DNA of 30,927 bases from positions 1-30,927 of the forward strand of contig DAOUKZ010000098.1 of the NCBI GenBank assembly GCA_034420775.1, written 5' to 3'. The position numbers and the translations under genes were made by a program. The notes beneath the pieces were generated by a model that saw nothing but the letters and a program-made list of their open reading frames with translations, had not been told where the DNA came from and searched no databases. This document shows positions 8,675 to 16,382 of this stretch, one piece after another; positions within the stretch are counted from its first letter, which is position 1, and each line of letters opens with the position of its first letter. The DNA comes from DAOUKH01 sp034420775 (GTDB taxonomy: Bacteria > Chloroflexota > Dehalococcoidia > SHYB01).

Positions 8675-9964
8675 TCAGGCAGCGCCCAACCTTGGAGGCG
8701 CGGCGCGCTTGCGCTTGGGCGGCGGTGAGAGGAAGACCATGACCGAGCCCAGGCCTCCCAAGGCGGCCATGATCAGGAAGGAGAGAGCGTAGCCGTTCTC
8801 CACGTGGTCGCTCAGCAGACCGGCGAAGATCGGCCCCACGACGCTGCCGATGAGCATCAGAACGGCCCCATAGCCGGAGATCGTGGCATAGTGCTTCACG
8901 CCGAAGTACTCGGCCCGCGTAGCGATCCAGACGGGCGCGCCGCCCCCGTGCCCGACGGCGAAGAGGACGAGGAAGACGAGGCCGTGCCAGAAATGCTCGG
9001 TGAAGGCGAGGACTACCAGGCCTGCCGCTTGGATCAGCACCGAGGCCCCGAGCACGTAGCGCTTGGTGAAGGCGTCGCCGAGCACTCCGAACCCCAGCCG
9101 CCCGGCCGCTCCCACCGGGCCGATGAGGCCGAGCAGTAGCGCGGCCCGCGCCGTCGAGAAGCCGGCGTCTTCGACGAGAAAGGCGATGAGGTGCACCGGA
9201 ACCGCGGCCGTGCCCATCAGCCGGAGCAGGAAGCCGACGTTCATCACCCAGAACTGACGGGTGCGGAGCGCCTCGCCGGGGGTGAAGTCGACCTCGTCTG
9301 TAACCTGCCGCGCGGCCGCGCCTTCCGCCGCCGGGGCCGGCCCCCCGTCCGGTTCGTAGCCGTAGGGCTCGGGGCGGTAGCGCATCAGCAGGGCGAGGGG
9401 CAGCCCCACGCCCCAAATCACGAAACCTGAGTAGAACGCCGTGTCCCGCCAGCCGTTCTGCTCGATCGACCACGCAATCCCCAGCACGATCAGCCCGCCG
9501 GCCGCCGACCCCGACAACACCAGCCCCAACGCCCGCGTCCGCTGCCGGACGAACCAGTTGACCACGGTGGCGAAGACCGGCGGTCCCAGCCCGAAGCTCT
9601 GCCCCGCCGCGATGAAGAGGATGAAGACGACGTAGAACCACAGAAGCGACGAGACCTGGCTGAGCAGGATGAAGCCCGCGCCCATCATGGTCACGCCGAA
9701 CAACATGATGGGGCGCGCGCCGAAGCGGTCGATGAGGAACCCTTGGACGGGGCCGACGAGACCGTGTTCCAACCGCGCGAAGGAAAAGACCCCGGAGATC
9801 GCGGTCTTCGAAGCGGAGAACGTCTCAGCAAGGGGCAGGAAGTAGGCCCCCATGCCGATGAGGTAAAAGCCCGACGTGAGCGCGGTGCACGCTGTCCCCG
9901 CCCCGACGATTACCCAGCCGTAGAAGATGCCCCGCCGCGGGGGCGCGCCGGTGACGGCGCTCAT
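8675..9964 (-). CDS. MFS transporter, oxalate:formate antiporter/monocarboxylate-like
   Basis: 429 residues with about 12 hydrophobic segments and a charged central loop (near 205-235), the normal MFS plan. The N-terminus (YGWVIVGAGTACTALTSG followed by an FSxSKTAISGVFS segment) and the loop DRFGARPIML between TM2 and TM3 resemble the OFA/monocarboxylate-porter group, so an organic acid is the likely cargo. That is by resemblance only. It is co-directional with the crotonase (42 bp upstream) and acyl-CoA dehydrogenase (21 bp downstream), which supports uptake of an acid that is then activated and oxidised. The positively charged C-terminus PPKRKRAAPPR is cytoplasmic. Confidence 0.88.
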   Translation of the reverse strand: MSAVTGAPPRRGIFYGWVIVGAGTACTALTSGFYLIGMGAYFLPLAETFSASKTAISGVFSFARLEHGLVGPVQGFLIDRFGARPIMLFGVTMMGAGFILLSQVSSLLWFYVVFILFIAAGQSFGLGPPVFATVVNWFVRQRTRALGLVLSGSAAGGLIVLGIAWSIEQNGWRDTAFYSGFVIWGVGLPLALLMRYRPEPYGYEPDGGPAPAAEGAAARQVTDEVDFTPGEALRTRQFWVMNVGFLLRLMGTAAVPVHLIAFLVEDAGFSTARAALLLGLIGPVGAAGRLGFGVLGDAFTKRYVLGASVLIQAAGLVVLAFTEHFWHGLVFLVLFAVGHGGGAPVWIATRAEYFGVKHYATISGYGAVLMLIGSVVGPIFAGLLSDHVENGYALSFLIMAALGGLGSVMVFLSPPPKRKRAAPPRLGAA

Positions 9965-10006
9965 GGATAGCGCTCGCCGCGGCAGGGGGCGCGGGTGCGC
10001 CGCATG

Positions 10007-10834
10007 CTAGCTCGTGAACTTCTCGTTCTGCCAGGCGAGGGCGGCCTTGAGCCCCTGCTCCTTCGCGATGCGGGCGAACTCCTTGGCCGCCGGCGACTTG
10101 TGACCGATCGCATCCGACTCCCGCGCCATCTCCTGTAGCACGGTCCGCCCCATCAGCTCGATTGCCTTGTTGCAGATGGACTTGTTCTGCGCCGACAGGT
10201 CGTAGGGGACGAGCGCGATGTTCGACGCCAGCCGGTGCGTCTCCTCGTCGAGCTTGCCGGCGGGCACGGCCTGCATCACGAGGCCAATCCGCTCCGCGGT
10301 GCGCCCGTCGATCATCTCGCCCGTGAGCAGCATCCGCTTGGCCCACTGCGGCCCCACCATGTACGTCCACATGTGTGTGGCGGGCGACCCCATCGAACGC
10401 ACCGGCGGGAAGCCGATCTGCGCGTCATCCGCGGCCACGATCATGTCGCAGTTCAGCGCCAGGTCGGTCCCGCCCGCCAGGCAATAGCCGTGGACCTTAA
10501 CGATGATCGGCTTGGTCAGGTTCCAGAGCACCGACCACCGCCCCGACCGGGCCGTCAGCGTGTCGATGTCGGCGCGAATGCTCACCTCTTGGGGCGTTTG
10601 CCCTTCGCCCTGCTGTTCCCCGGTGCGCGGCGTCAGGTCCCAGCCTGCGCAGAAGGCCCGCCCCGACCCCTGGATCACCAGACAGCCGACGCCGTCGTCG
10701 CGCTGCGCCTCCCCTGCGGCCTCCAACAGCTCGTCCATCAGGTGCTTGGTCAGCGCGTTCAGCTTCTCCGGACGGTTCAGCGTGATGTAGCGCACCCCGT
10801 CCCGGGTCTCAGTCTGCAGTGTGTCGAATGGCAT
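10007..10834 (-). CDS. Enoyl-CoA hydratase/isomerase family protein (crotonase fold)
   Basis: 275 residues. The oxyanion-hole and CoA-binding motifs of the crotonase family are present: AFCAGWDL near residue 60 and KVHGYCLAGGTDLALNCDM near 113-131. In classical hydratase the two catalytic Glu residues sit in GGGCEL and QPE. Here these positions read GGTDL (Asp124) and FPP (Pro144), so simple water addition across a 2-enoyl-CoA is uncertain; an isomerase, hydrolase or lyase role is possible. It is the upstream member of the crotonase-MFS-acyl-CoA dehydrogenase run. Start ATG at 10834 gives the usual short N-terminal strand (ETRDGVRYITLNRPEKLNAL). Confidence 0.88.
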   Translation of the reverse strand: MPFDTLQTETRDGVRYITLNRPEKLNALTKHLMDELLEAAGEAQRDDGVGCLVIQGSGRAFCAGWDLTPRTGEQQGEGQTPQEVSIRADIDTLTARSGRWSVLWNLTKPIIVKVHGYCLAGGTDLALNCDMIVAADDAQIGFPPVRSMGSPATHMWTYMVGPQWAKRMLLTGEMIDGRTAERIGLVMQAVPAGKLDEETHRLASNIALVPYDLSAQNKSICNKAIELMGRTVLQEMARESDAIGHKSPAAKEFARIAKEQGLKAALAWQNEKFTS

Positions 10835-10881
10835 AGCCGCCTCCGTCCAGGGATGGCGACATTCTAGCCGCTCTCCCGCGA

Positions 10882-12045
10882 CTACGCGGGCGGCGACAGT
10901 AACTCCTGGAAGATCGCGTGGACGTGGGCGTAGAGCCGGGCCATGTTCGGGACGGCCACCGCGGGGTTGGCGAGCCGGTCGAGGTTGACGTGGCTGAAGA
11001 TGTCGAACTGGGGGTAGCGCTCGAACCGCCCCTCCATCACGGCGGCCAGCGCCTGCGTCTCGATGTGAGGGACGAGCGTGTCGCCCCGATCGGACATCAG
11101 GTAGAGCCGTGCCTTGAAGCCGTCCGTGGCGTACGCCGGCGACAGCCGCCGCAGCTCGTCTTGCGCCGCCTCGGGCAGCTCGCGGAGAAGGCGCTCCGCC
11201 TCCGCGACGCTGCCGCTGCGCAGCAGCCGGACGACGGTAAGCGCCTCGCCGCTGAAGGCGCTCTCGTCAGGCGCTTCCGCTGTGGCGGCCGCCGAGTCCG
11301 CCGCCAGCCGCTCGGCGTCGTCACCGATGAGGCCAAGGAGCTGCCGGCGCACCACGTCTCGGGTCAGCGAGTTCGGCGACCAGGGCTCGGCGACGCCGTC
11401 CTCCGTGATCGACTCGCCGAGGGTGGCGGCGATAAGCGTGTCCGTCCGGTAGTAGCCGCCGAACCAGCTCACCAGCGCGACTTCGTCGGCGATCCGCTCG
11501 TCGGCGGCGGCGAGGAACGAAAGCGACGAGCCCACGCACACACCCACGTAGCCGATGCGCGCGCCGTCGACCTCCGGCCGCGCCGCGAGCGTCTCGAAGG
11601 CTTCGACCAGGAAGTCGATCTCCCGCGGCGTGACTCGCCGGTCGACGAGCGTAGGGCTCACCGGGATGAGCGTCGCGGTGCCCATGCGGGCGAGGCCGTC
11701 GCCGAAGCGGCGGACGCGGAAGTCGTCGAGCGGCGCGGGGGCCGCCCCCAGCGCCACGATGATGGCCGGATGCGGCCCCGCTCCCTCCGGCAGGTACAGG
11801 TCGGCCTCCCAGCCTTCCTCTGATGGGCCGAAGCGCACGTGCAGGCGTTCGGGCTCCGGCGTCACGATGCTCAGTGGACGTACCGGCGAGCCGGGAATCA
11901 GGTTCGCCATGAACAGGCCGGTCTTCGCCGCGGTGCGCCCATCGTGGGTCAGCGTGAAGAGCATGACGAGCGTGCCCACGGCGGCCAAGGCCGCGAGGAG
12001 AATTCGCCGCCGCGTGGGGCGCGGCCAGTCCAAGCGCGGCTTCAT
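10882..12045 (-). CDS. Membrane-anchored dienelactone-hydrolase-like alpha/beta hydrolase
   Basis: 387 residues from the ATG at 12045. That start is preferred because it overlaps the upstream dehydrogenase stop as ATGA, and because longer forms run into out-of-frame upstream coding sequence. An Arg-rich N-terminus (PRPTRRRILL) followed by one hydrophobic segment (about residues 12-32) indicates an inner-membrane anchor with the enzyme outside. The nucleophile elbow is GVCVG with Cys170, as in dienelactone hydrolase, not the Ser of most relatives. Candidates for the acid and base are Asp in SDRGDTLVPH and His in FSHVNLDR near the C-terminus. An insertion rich in Ala/Glu (about 240-300) is longer than in cytosolic DLH. 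Substrate unknown. Translational coupling to the dehydrogenase is likely. Confidence 0.75.
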   Translation of the reverse strand: MKPRLDWPRPTRRRILLAALAAVGTLVMLFTLTHDGRTAAKTGLFMANLIPGSPVRPLSIVTPEPERLHVRFGPSEEGWEADLYLPEGAGPHPAIIVALGAAPAPLDDFRVRRFGDGLARMGTATLIPVSPTLVDRRVTPREIDFLVEAFETLAARPEVDGARIGYVGVCVGSSLSFLAAADERIADEVALVSWFGGYYRTDTLIAATLGESITEDGVAEPWSPNSLTRDVVRRQLLGLIGDDAERLAADSAAATAEAPDESAFSGEALTVVRLLRSGSVAEAERLLRELPEAAQDELRRLSPAYATDGFKARLYLMSDRGDTLVPHIETQALAAVMEGRFERYPQFDIFSHVNLDRLANPAVAVPNMARLYAHVHAIFQELLSPPA

Positions 12046-13109
12046 GGCCCCAAGCGCTCCAGCACCGCATCGGCCGCCGCCCGCCCGCCGCCGGCCGGCC
12101 GGCCGGCATCGTCGATGACCAGCGCCCCGTCGCCGAGCGCCGCCCCCACAGCACGGCGGACCAGGCTGGCCGCTCCGGGTTCGCCGATGTGGTCGAGCAG
12201 CATGGCTGCGGAGAGAATTTGCGCGCACGGATTGGCGAGGTCCCGGCCCGCAATGTCCGGCGCCGAGCCGTGGATGGGCTCGAAGTAGGCCGCATCGGCG
12301 CCGATATTCCCCGATGGGCACATCCCAATGCCGCCGACGGTAGCGCCCCCGAGGTCGCTCAGGATGTCACCCAGGAAGTTCTCCATCACCAGCACATCGA
12401 AGCGCTGCGGTGTTTGCACCAGTGCCTGAGCCGCGGCGTCGGCGTAGAGGAAGTCCTTCTCGACTTGGGGATACGACTCGCCGACCTCTTGGAAGACGCG
12501 GCGGAAGAGCCCGAAGCTGCGCAGGACGTTGCTCTTGTCCACACAGGTGACCCGGCTGCGCCCATCGGACGGAGCCCCGTGGCGCTTGACGGCGGTCTCG
12601 AAAGCGAAGCGGGCGATTCGTTCGACGCCCCGGCGGGTCACCATCAGGGTATCGGTCATCACGTCAGCATTGCCCACGCCGCGCCCCCGCGAGAGGTAGA
12701 GGCCCTCGGTGTTCTCGCGAACGATGACGTAGTCGATTTCGCCGGGGTCGGCGATGGGAGAACGGACGCCGCGCCACAGCATGATGGGGCGGACGTTGGC
12801 GTAGAGGTCGAGCCCGATGCGCAGCACCCCGCCGAGTAGCCCCGCCTCGGTCCCGTCGGCCTGGCGCACGGCGGGATCCCCCACGGGCCCCTTCAAGACC
12901 GCGTCCGTGTCGCGGCAGGCCTGAATCGAGCCGGCGCTCAACGCCGCGCCGGTGCGCGTGTAGCAGCCCGCCCCGCCCGCGTGCTCCTCGACGTCGAGAG
13001 CGAAGCCGCCGTCGATTTCCTGGGCGCGGCGCAGCACGCGCAACGCGGCCTCCACGACCTCAGGGCCGATGCCGTCGCCGGGGATGGTGACGATGCGGTG
13101 CTTCTGCAT
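12042..13109 (-). CDS. Isocitrate/isopropylmalate/tartrate-type NAD(P)-dependent dehydrogenase
   Basis: 355 residues of the beta-decarboxylating hydroxyacid dehydrogenase family. Motifs: the N-terminal IVTIPGDGIGPEVVEAALRVL, substrate-binding ANVRPI and YVIVRENTEGLY, the catalytic Lys/Asn pair in TCVDKSNVL, and NFLGDILSDLGGATVGGIGMCPSGNIG with the cofactor loop FEPIHGSAPDIAG. The product oxidises a 2-hydroxy-3-carboxy acid and releases CO2. No leuC/leuD genes are near, so a leucine-pathway role is not supported; homoisocitrate, tartrate or isocitrate are alternatives. The gene ends in a TGA that overlaps the next gene's ATG by 4 bp. It heads the minus-strand run and is divergent from the rhodanese gene across 102 bp. 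Confidence 0.9.
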   Translation of the reverse strand: MQKHRIVTIPGDGIGPEVVEAALRVLRRAQEIDGGFALDVEEHAGGAGCYTRTGAALSAGSIQACRDTDAVLKGPVGDPAVRQADGTEAGLLGGVLRIGLDLYANVRPIMLWRGVRSPIADPGEIDYVIVRENTEGLYLSRGRGVGNADVMTDTLMVTRRGVERIARFAFETAVKRHGAPSDGRSRVTCVDKSNVLRSFGLFRRVFQEVGESYPQVEKDFLYADAAAQALVQTPQRFDVLVMENFLGDILSDLGGATVGGIGMCPSGNIGADAAYFEPIHGSAPDIAGRDLANPCAQILSAAMLLDHIGEPGAASLVRRAVGAALGDGALVIDDAGRPAGGGRAAADAVLERLGP

Positions 13110-13176
13110 GGTTGCGCGGAAGACGGGGATTCAGCGTCAGTGTAGGGCTGCGGTCAACGGCGACGCACGCCCCGCA

Positions 13177-13205
13177 TTGCCGCGGCCGCCCGCATCCCCT
13201 ACCAT
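13177..13205 (+). promoter_or_regulatory. Promoter placing transcription start at the rhodanese ATG (leaderless)
   Basis: TTGCCG (13177-13182), a 17-nt spacer and TACCAT (13200-13205) are followed by only six bases before the ATG at 13212. No Shine-Dalgarno sequence is present. If this promoter is used, the mRNA begins at or next to the start codon. Confidence 0.45.
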
Positions 13206-13211
13206 CGGGCC

Positions 13212-14093
13212 ATGCCGACGCTTCCCGGACCCCTTGTCCAGACCGATTGGCTCGAGGCCCACCTTGCCGATCCCGACCTGCGCGTCTTCGACTGCACCGT
13301 CTTCCGGGATCCCGCCCAGGACCCCGACGAGCACCCCATGCGCTTCCTCAGCGGCAAGGACGCCTGGCGGCGGGGGCATATTCCTAGCGCTGGGTTCATC
13401 GACCTTGTCGAAGAGCTGACGGTGAAGGGCGAGACCCGCTTCATGTTCCCCGTCCCACCGCCGGAGCGCTTCGCCGAGATCGTGGCCGGCTACGGCATCG
13501 GCGAAGGCGTGCGTGTCGTCCTTTATGACGGCACCGGCCAGAGTTGGCCGGCGCGCGTCTGGTGGCTCCTCCGCGCCCACGGCTTCGACGACGCAGCGGT
13601 GCTCGACGGCGGCTGGGCCAAGTGGAAGGCGGAAGGACGGGCGGTCTCGACCGGCGAGTCCCGGTATCCGTCCACGAGCTTCACGGCAAAGCTCCGGCCC
13701 GAGCTCACCGCCACACGGGACGAGGTGCAGGCCGCGCTCGGCGGGGCGGAGACCTGCCTGGTGAATACGCTGAGCCGCGAGGACTTCGAGGGAACGGCTC
13801 CTCCGCGCTACGGGCGGAGCGGCAGGATACCGTCAAGCGTCAGCGTCCCCGTCACCACGCTGTTCGACGACCAGACCGGCGTCCTGCTCACGCCGCAGGG
13901 TATCGAGGAGCGGTTCGGGGCGGTCGGTGCGCTCGACGGAAAGGGCGTCATCACCTACTGAGGCGGCGGCATCGCCGCCAGTTCGGCGGCGCTCGCCCTC
14001 ACCCTGCTCGGCCTTGAGAACGTCGCCGTCTACGACGGGTCGATGTTCGAGTGGGCCGCCGACCCGGCGCTGCCGCTCGAGACCGGCAGCTAG
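13212..14093 (+). CDS. Candidate selenocysteine-containing thiosulfate/3-mercaptopyruvate sulfurtransferase (two-domain rhodanese), TGA at catalytic position 250
   Basis: Read with TGA (13959-13961) as selenocysteine, the product is 293 residues, the normal length of SseA/TST-type tandem rhodaneses, which move sulfane sulfur from thiosulfate or 3-mercaptopyruvate to thiol or cyanide acceptors. Domain 1 (about 1-140: WRRGHIPSAGFID, VVLYDGTGQSWPARVWWLLR) is the non-catalytic copy, with no Cys in its loop, as usual. Domain 2 (about 160-293) has REDFEGT, RYGRSGRIPSS and then GVITY-U-GGGIAAS. The U position is the persulfide-forming Cys in relatives, where it is encoded TGC/TGT. After the TGA the frame runs 43 codons (LTLLGLENVAVYDGSMFEW) to TAG at 14091-14093. 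A SECIS-like stem-loop follows the TGA. If TGA were a plain stop, a 249-residue protein lacking the active site would result. A nonsense mutation is the main alternative. Confidence 0.75.
13962..13991 (+). promoter_or_regulatory. Candidate bacterial SECIS element
   Basis: Eleven bases after the TGA begins CGCCGCC (13973-13979), loop AGTTC (13980-13984), then GGCGGCG (13985-13991): a perfect 7-bp upper stem with a 5-nt loop whose second base is G followed by U. Known bacterial SECIS elements have the apical loop about 16-37 nt after UGA and at least one G in the first two loop positions; here the loop starts 18 nt after. A competing 7-bp hairpin (13962-13979, loop GCAT) is possible because the region is GGC/GCC rich, so the fold alone is not proof. 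Confidence 0.5.
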
Positions 14094-15436
14094 GACGCCG
14101 CGCCGGCCTCGTCGAAGGCCTTCTCCAGCGCCATGATGAAGCGGTCGATGTCGGCCTTCTGGATCGCCGTCGAGAGGTTGGTGCGTATGCCGCCGGGGAC
14201 GTGAAAGCCCTGGCTGAGCAGCGAGAAGCCGACGCGCCACGCCAGGGCGGCATCCCCCTTGCGCGCGTCGCGGTGGTTACGCACCGGCTCGTCGGTGTAG
14301 TGGAAGGCGCTGAAGTGGCAGATGCCGTTCACCTGGAGCGCCACGCCGCGGGCATCGGCCAGGTCGCGGACGCTGCCGCGCATGTACTCGCCGATTTCGC
14401 CGAGGTGGGCGTAGGCCTCGGGCGTAAGCTGCTTCAGTTGGGCGACGCCCGCCGCCATGGCGAGGGGGTGGGCGTTCCAGGTCCCGGTGTGGAGCACCTG
14501 TGGCGCGCCGCCCTCGCCCGCGCAGAGGGCCATGACGTCGGCCCGCCCGCCGAACACGCCCATCGGCATCCCGCCGCCCACGAGCTTCCCGCAGGCGGTG
14601 AGGTCGGGAGTGACGCCGTAGTACCCCTGCGCGCCGCCCGCCGACATGCCGATCGAGATCATCTCGTCGAAGATGAGCAGGGCGCCGTACCGGTCGCACA
14701 GATCGCGCAGGCCGGCGAGGAAGCCGGGCTCCGACGGTATGCCGCCGCCCGCCCCCATGAACGGCTCGACGATGACCGCGGCCAGGTCGTCGGCATGCTC
14801 CGCCATGACGTCGGCGCAGCCTTCCAGGTCGTTGAACGGCAGGAAGGCGACCTCGTCGCGGACGCGCGGGGGCACGCCGTAGCCGACGGGGTCGTCCTCC
14901 ATGCCCGGCCAGGGCTGGCCGATGTTGGCCCCCATCCCCGACGACATCATGTCGTGCAGACCGTGGTAACTCCCCTCCATACGGGCGAAAGTGGTCTTGC
15001 CGGTGAAGGCGCGGGCGAGGCGCACGGCGAACATCGTGGCCTCCGTCCCCGACGCCGTGAACCGCACCCGTTCCATGGAGGCGAACCGCTCCGACAGCAT
15101 CGACGCCAACTCCACCTCGGCCGGGGACATCAGCCCGTGCCCCATGCCCTTGGCAAGCTGCCCTTGGATGCCTTCAATCACGGCCGGGTGCGCATGCCCC
15201 AGCGGCAGCGAGCTGAAGCCGTTCGCCATGTCCAGGATGGCGTTGCCGTCCACGTCATAGAGGAACTGCCCCTCAGCGCGTTCGATGAACGGTGGGTAGT
15301 GGGAGTAGACCAGGCCGGTCCGGCTTACCCCGTCGGGGAGGTGCCCCCGCGCCCGCTCCGCCAGCGCCCGCGACTTCGGCGTCGCCGCGAAATAGCGCGC
15401 TTTGGCCTTCTCCATGCCGTCGGTGGCTGCGTTCAT
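14090..15436 (-). CDS. Class III PLP-dependent aminotransferase, glutamate-1-semialdehyde aminomutase-like
   Basis: 448 residues. PLP motifs are clear: SGTEATMFAVRLARAFTGK near residue 130, LLIFDEMIS with the PLP-contacting Asp near 260, and the Schiff-base Lys284 in ACGKLVGGG. The arrangement resembles HemL and the many HemL-like aminotransferases/aminomutases. No other haem-biosynthesis gene is near, and the long N-terminus (ALAERARGHLPDGVSRTGLVYSHYP) fits the non-HemL catabolic group, so hemL is not assigned. A strong AGGAGG ribosome-binding site sits just upstream of the ATG at 15436. The gene follows a sugar-isomerase-like gene by 13 bp on the same strand and converges on the rhodanese, with both stop codons sharing the CTAG at 14090-14093. 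Confidence 0.9.
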   Translation of the reverse strand: MNAATDGMEKAKARYFAATPKSRALAERARGHLPDGVSRTGLVYSHYPPFIERAEGQFLYDVDGNAILDMANGFSSLPLGHAHPAVIEGIQGQLAKGMGHGLMSPAEVELASMLSERFASMERVRFTASGTEATMFAVRLARAFTGKTTFARMEGSYHGLHDMMSSGMGANIGQPWPGMEDDPVGYGVPPRVRDEVAFLPFNDLEGCADVMAEHADDLAAVIVEPFMGAGGGIPSEPGFLAGLRDLCDRYGALLIFDEMISIGMSAGGAQGYYGVTPDLTACGKLVGGGMPMGVFGGRADVMALCAGEGGAPQVLHTGTWNAHPLAMAAGVAQLKQLTPEAYAHLGEIGEYMRGSVRDLADARGVALQVNGICHFSAFHYTDEPVRNHRDARKGDAALAWRVGFSLLSQGFHVPGGIRTNLSTAIQKADIDRFIMALEKAFDEAGAAS

Positions 15437-15449
15437 ATTCCCTCCTGGC

Positions 15450-16270
15450 TCATTCCGGTTGCGCCGCTGCTTCGCGCAATCGCCGGTAGCTCTCTATCGA
15501 GCGTTTGATGGCCGCGTCGTAGCCCATCTCCTCGTGTCGGGGCTCACGATCTCCATCTCGTAGTAGCCGGCATAGCCCGACTCCTCCAGGGCGCGGAGCA
15601 TGACCGTGCACGGCGCGATCCCCTCGCCCGGCGCGGTGCGGTCGAGCGTGCGCAGCGTCATCGCCTTGTGGTCGCTGACTTGGACGTTGAAGATCGACGC
15701 CGCCGTCTGCCGGATCTGGTCCTCGATGTCCGGCGCGAACCACAGGTGCCAGAAGTCGAAGACGTAGCCCAGGTCCGGGTCGCCGATTTCGGTGATGATG
15801 TCGAAGGCGTCCTTCGCCGTGTTGACGAATGTCAGGTCCTGCCGCATCGGGTGGATCGGCTCGATGGCCAACCGCAGCCCCCGATCCTTGGCGTGGGGGA
15901 GCAGCATCCGAAGCTCCTCGGTGAAGCGCTTCGCTGCCTCTTCCCACGGCGCATCGTCCCGCGGCCCGCTCATCACGAACACGCAGTCCACGCCGAGCTC
16001 GGCGGCGGCGTCAAGGTCGCCCATGAAGGAGTCGATCACCTCGCCGATGCGCGGGTGGTCGTGCCCGTACCTACCGATCCCCTGATAGTCGGTCACCCGC
16101 AGGCCGGAGTCCTTCAGCCGGCGAATGCCCTCTTGCCTCCCGTACTCGTTGAGCCCCACGCGAGTCACGCCGATGGCGGGGACGCCGTGGCGCGCCCACC
16201 CATCGACGCACTGGCCCAGGTCCCACTTCGGCGTCGTGATGGAGCAGATCGAAAAGCGCGGATCGTCCAC
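15450..16270 (-). pseudogene. Sugar phosphate isomerase/epimerase-like TIM barrel, frameshifted near the 3' end
   Basis: Xylose-isomerase-like (AP-endonuclease-2 fold) protein. The frame opens at a GTG (16270) with GAGGAGG 5 bases upstream; a TTG at 16297 is an alternative without that signal. It reads through YGHDHPRIGEVIDSFMGDLDAAAELG, LRLAIEPIHPMRQDLTFVNT (metal-binding Glu), YVFDFWHLW and GIAPCTVMLRALEESGYAGYYEMEIVS. Near 15525-15535 the frame is lost: as it stands it runs into 15 or so unrelated residues and stops at 15494. In the next frame the expected tail (EEMGYDAAIKRSIESYRRLREAA) continues to TGA at 15450. One missing base in the GACACGAGG stretch explains both. Because only about 30 C-terminal residues are affected, the gene may be functional, freshly broken, or contain a sequencing error. 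It probably acts in polyol/sugar-acid metabolism, ahead of the aminotransferase gene. Confidence 0.75.
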
Positions 16271-16351
16271 CAAGGCCTCCTCGCCTTTGCGCCCCAAGTG
16301 TCGCCCTTCTCGCCGCTGCGGTAAAGGCCACCATTTCCGCCGCTCGGCTGC

Positions 16352-16382
16352 TACAATCTGACGTTGCGCGCCCGGCGCGCAA
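16352..16382 (+). promoter_or_regulatory. -10 box with an operator-like dyad at the predicted transcription start
   Basis: TACAAT (16352-16357) would start transcription near 16364. Exactly there lies TTGCGCGCC-C-GGCGCGCAA (16364-16382), a perfect 9+9 inverted repeat around one base. This is the placement of a repressor operator, though it could also be a 5' mRNA hairpin. No good -35 was found. A second hairpin (16394-16411, 7-bp stem CCGGCCC/GGGCCGG) sits just before the TAGGAGG ribosome-binding site. Confidence 0.45.

Noticed and set aside
12046..12321. N-terminal extension of the dienelactone-hydrolase-like gene.
   Set aside because: It lies wholly within the dehydrogenase coding region in another frame and is low complexity; the ATG at 12045 overlaps the stop as ATGA.
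12042..13109. Assignment as leuB.
   Set aside because: No leuA/C/D neighbours, and the YVIVRENTEGLY stretch is shared by several enzymes of the family.
13959..13961. TGA reassigned to an amino acid in the whole genome.
   Set aside because: Other genes here end properly at TGA (for example 12042-12044, 19757-19759, 24738-24740), and only one gene has an internal TGA at a catalytic Cys.
14090..15436. Assignment as hemL (tetrapyrrole synthesis).
   Set aside because: No haem genes are near and the N-terminus and context fit catabolic HemL-like aminotransferases; the symbol was withheld.
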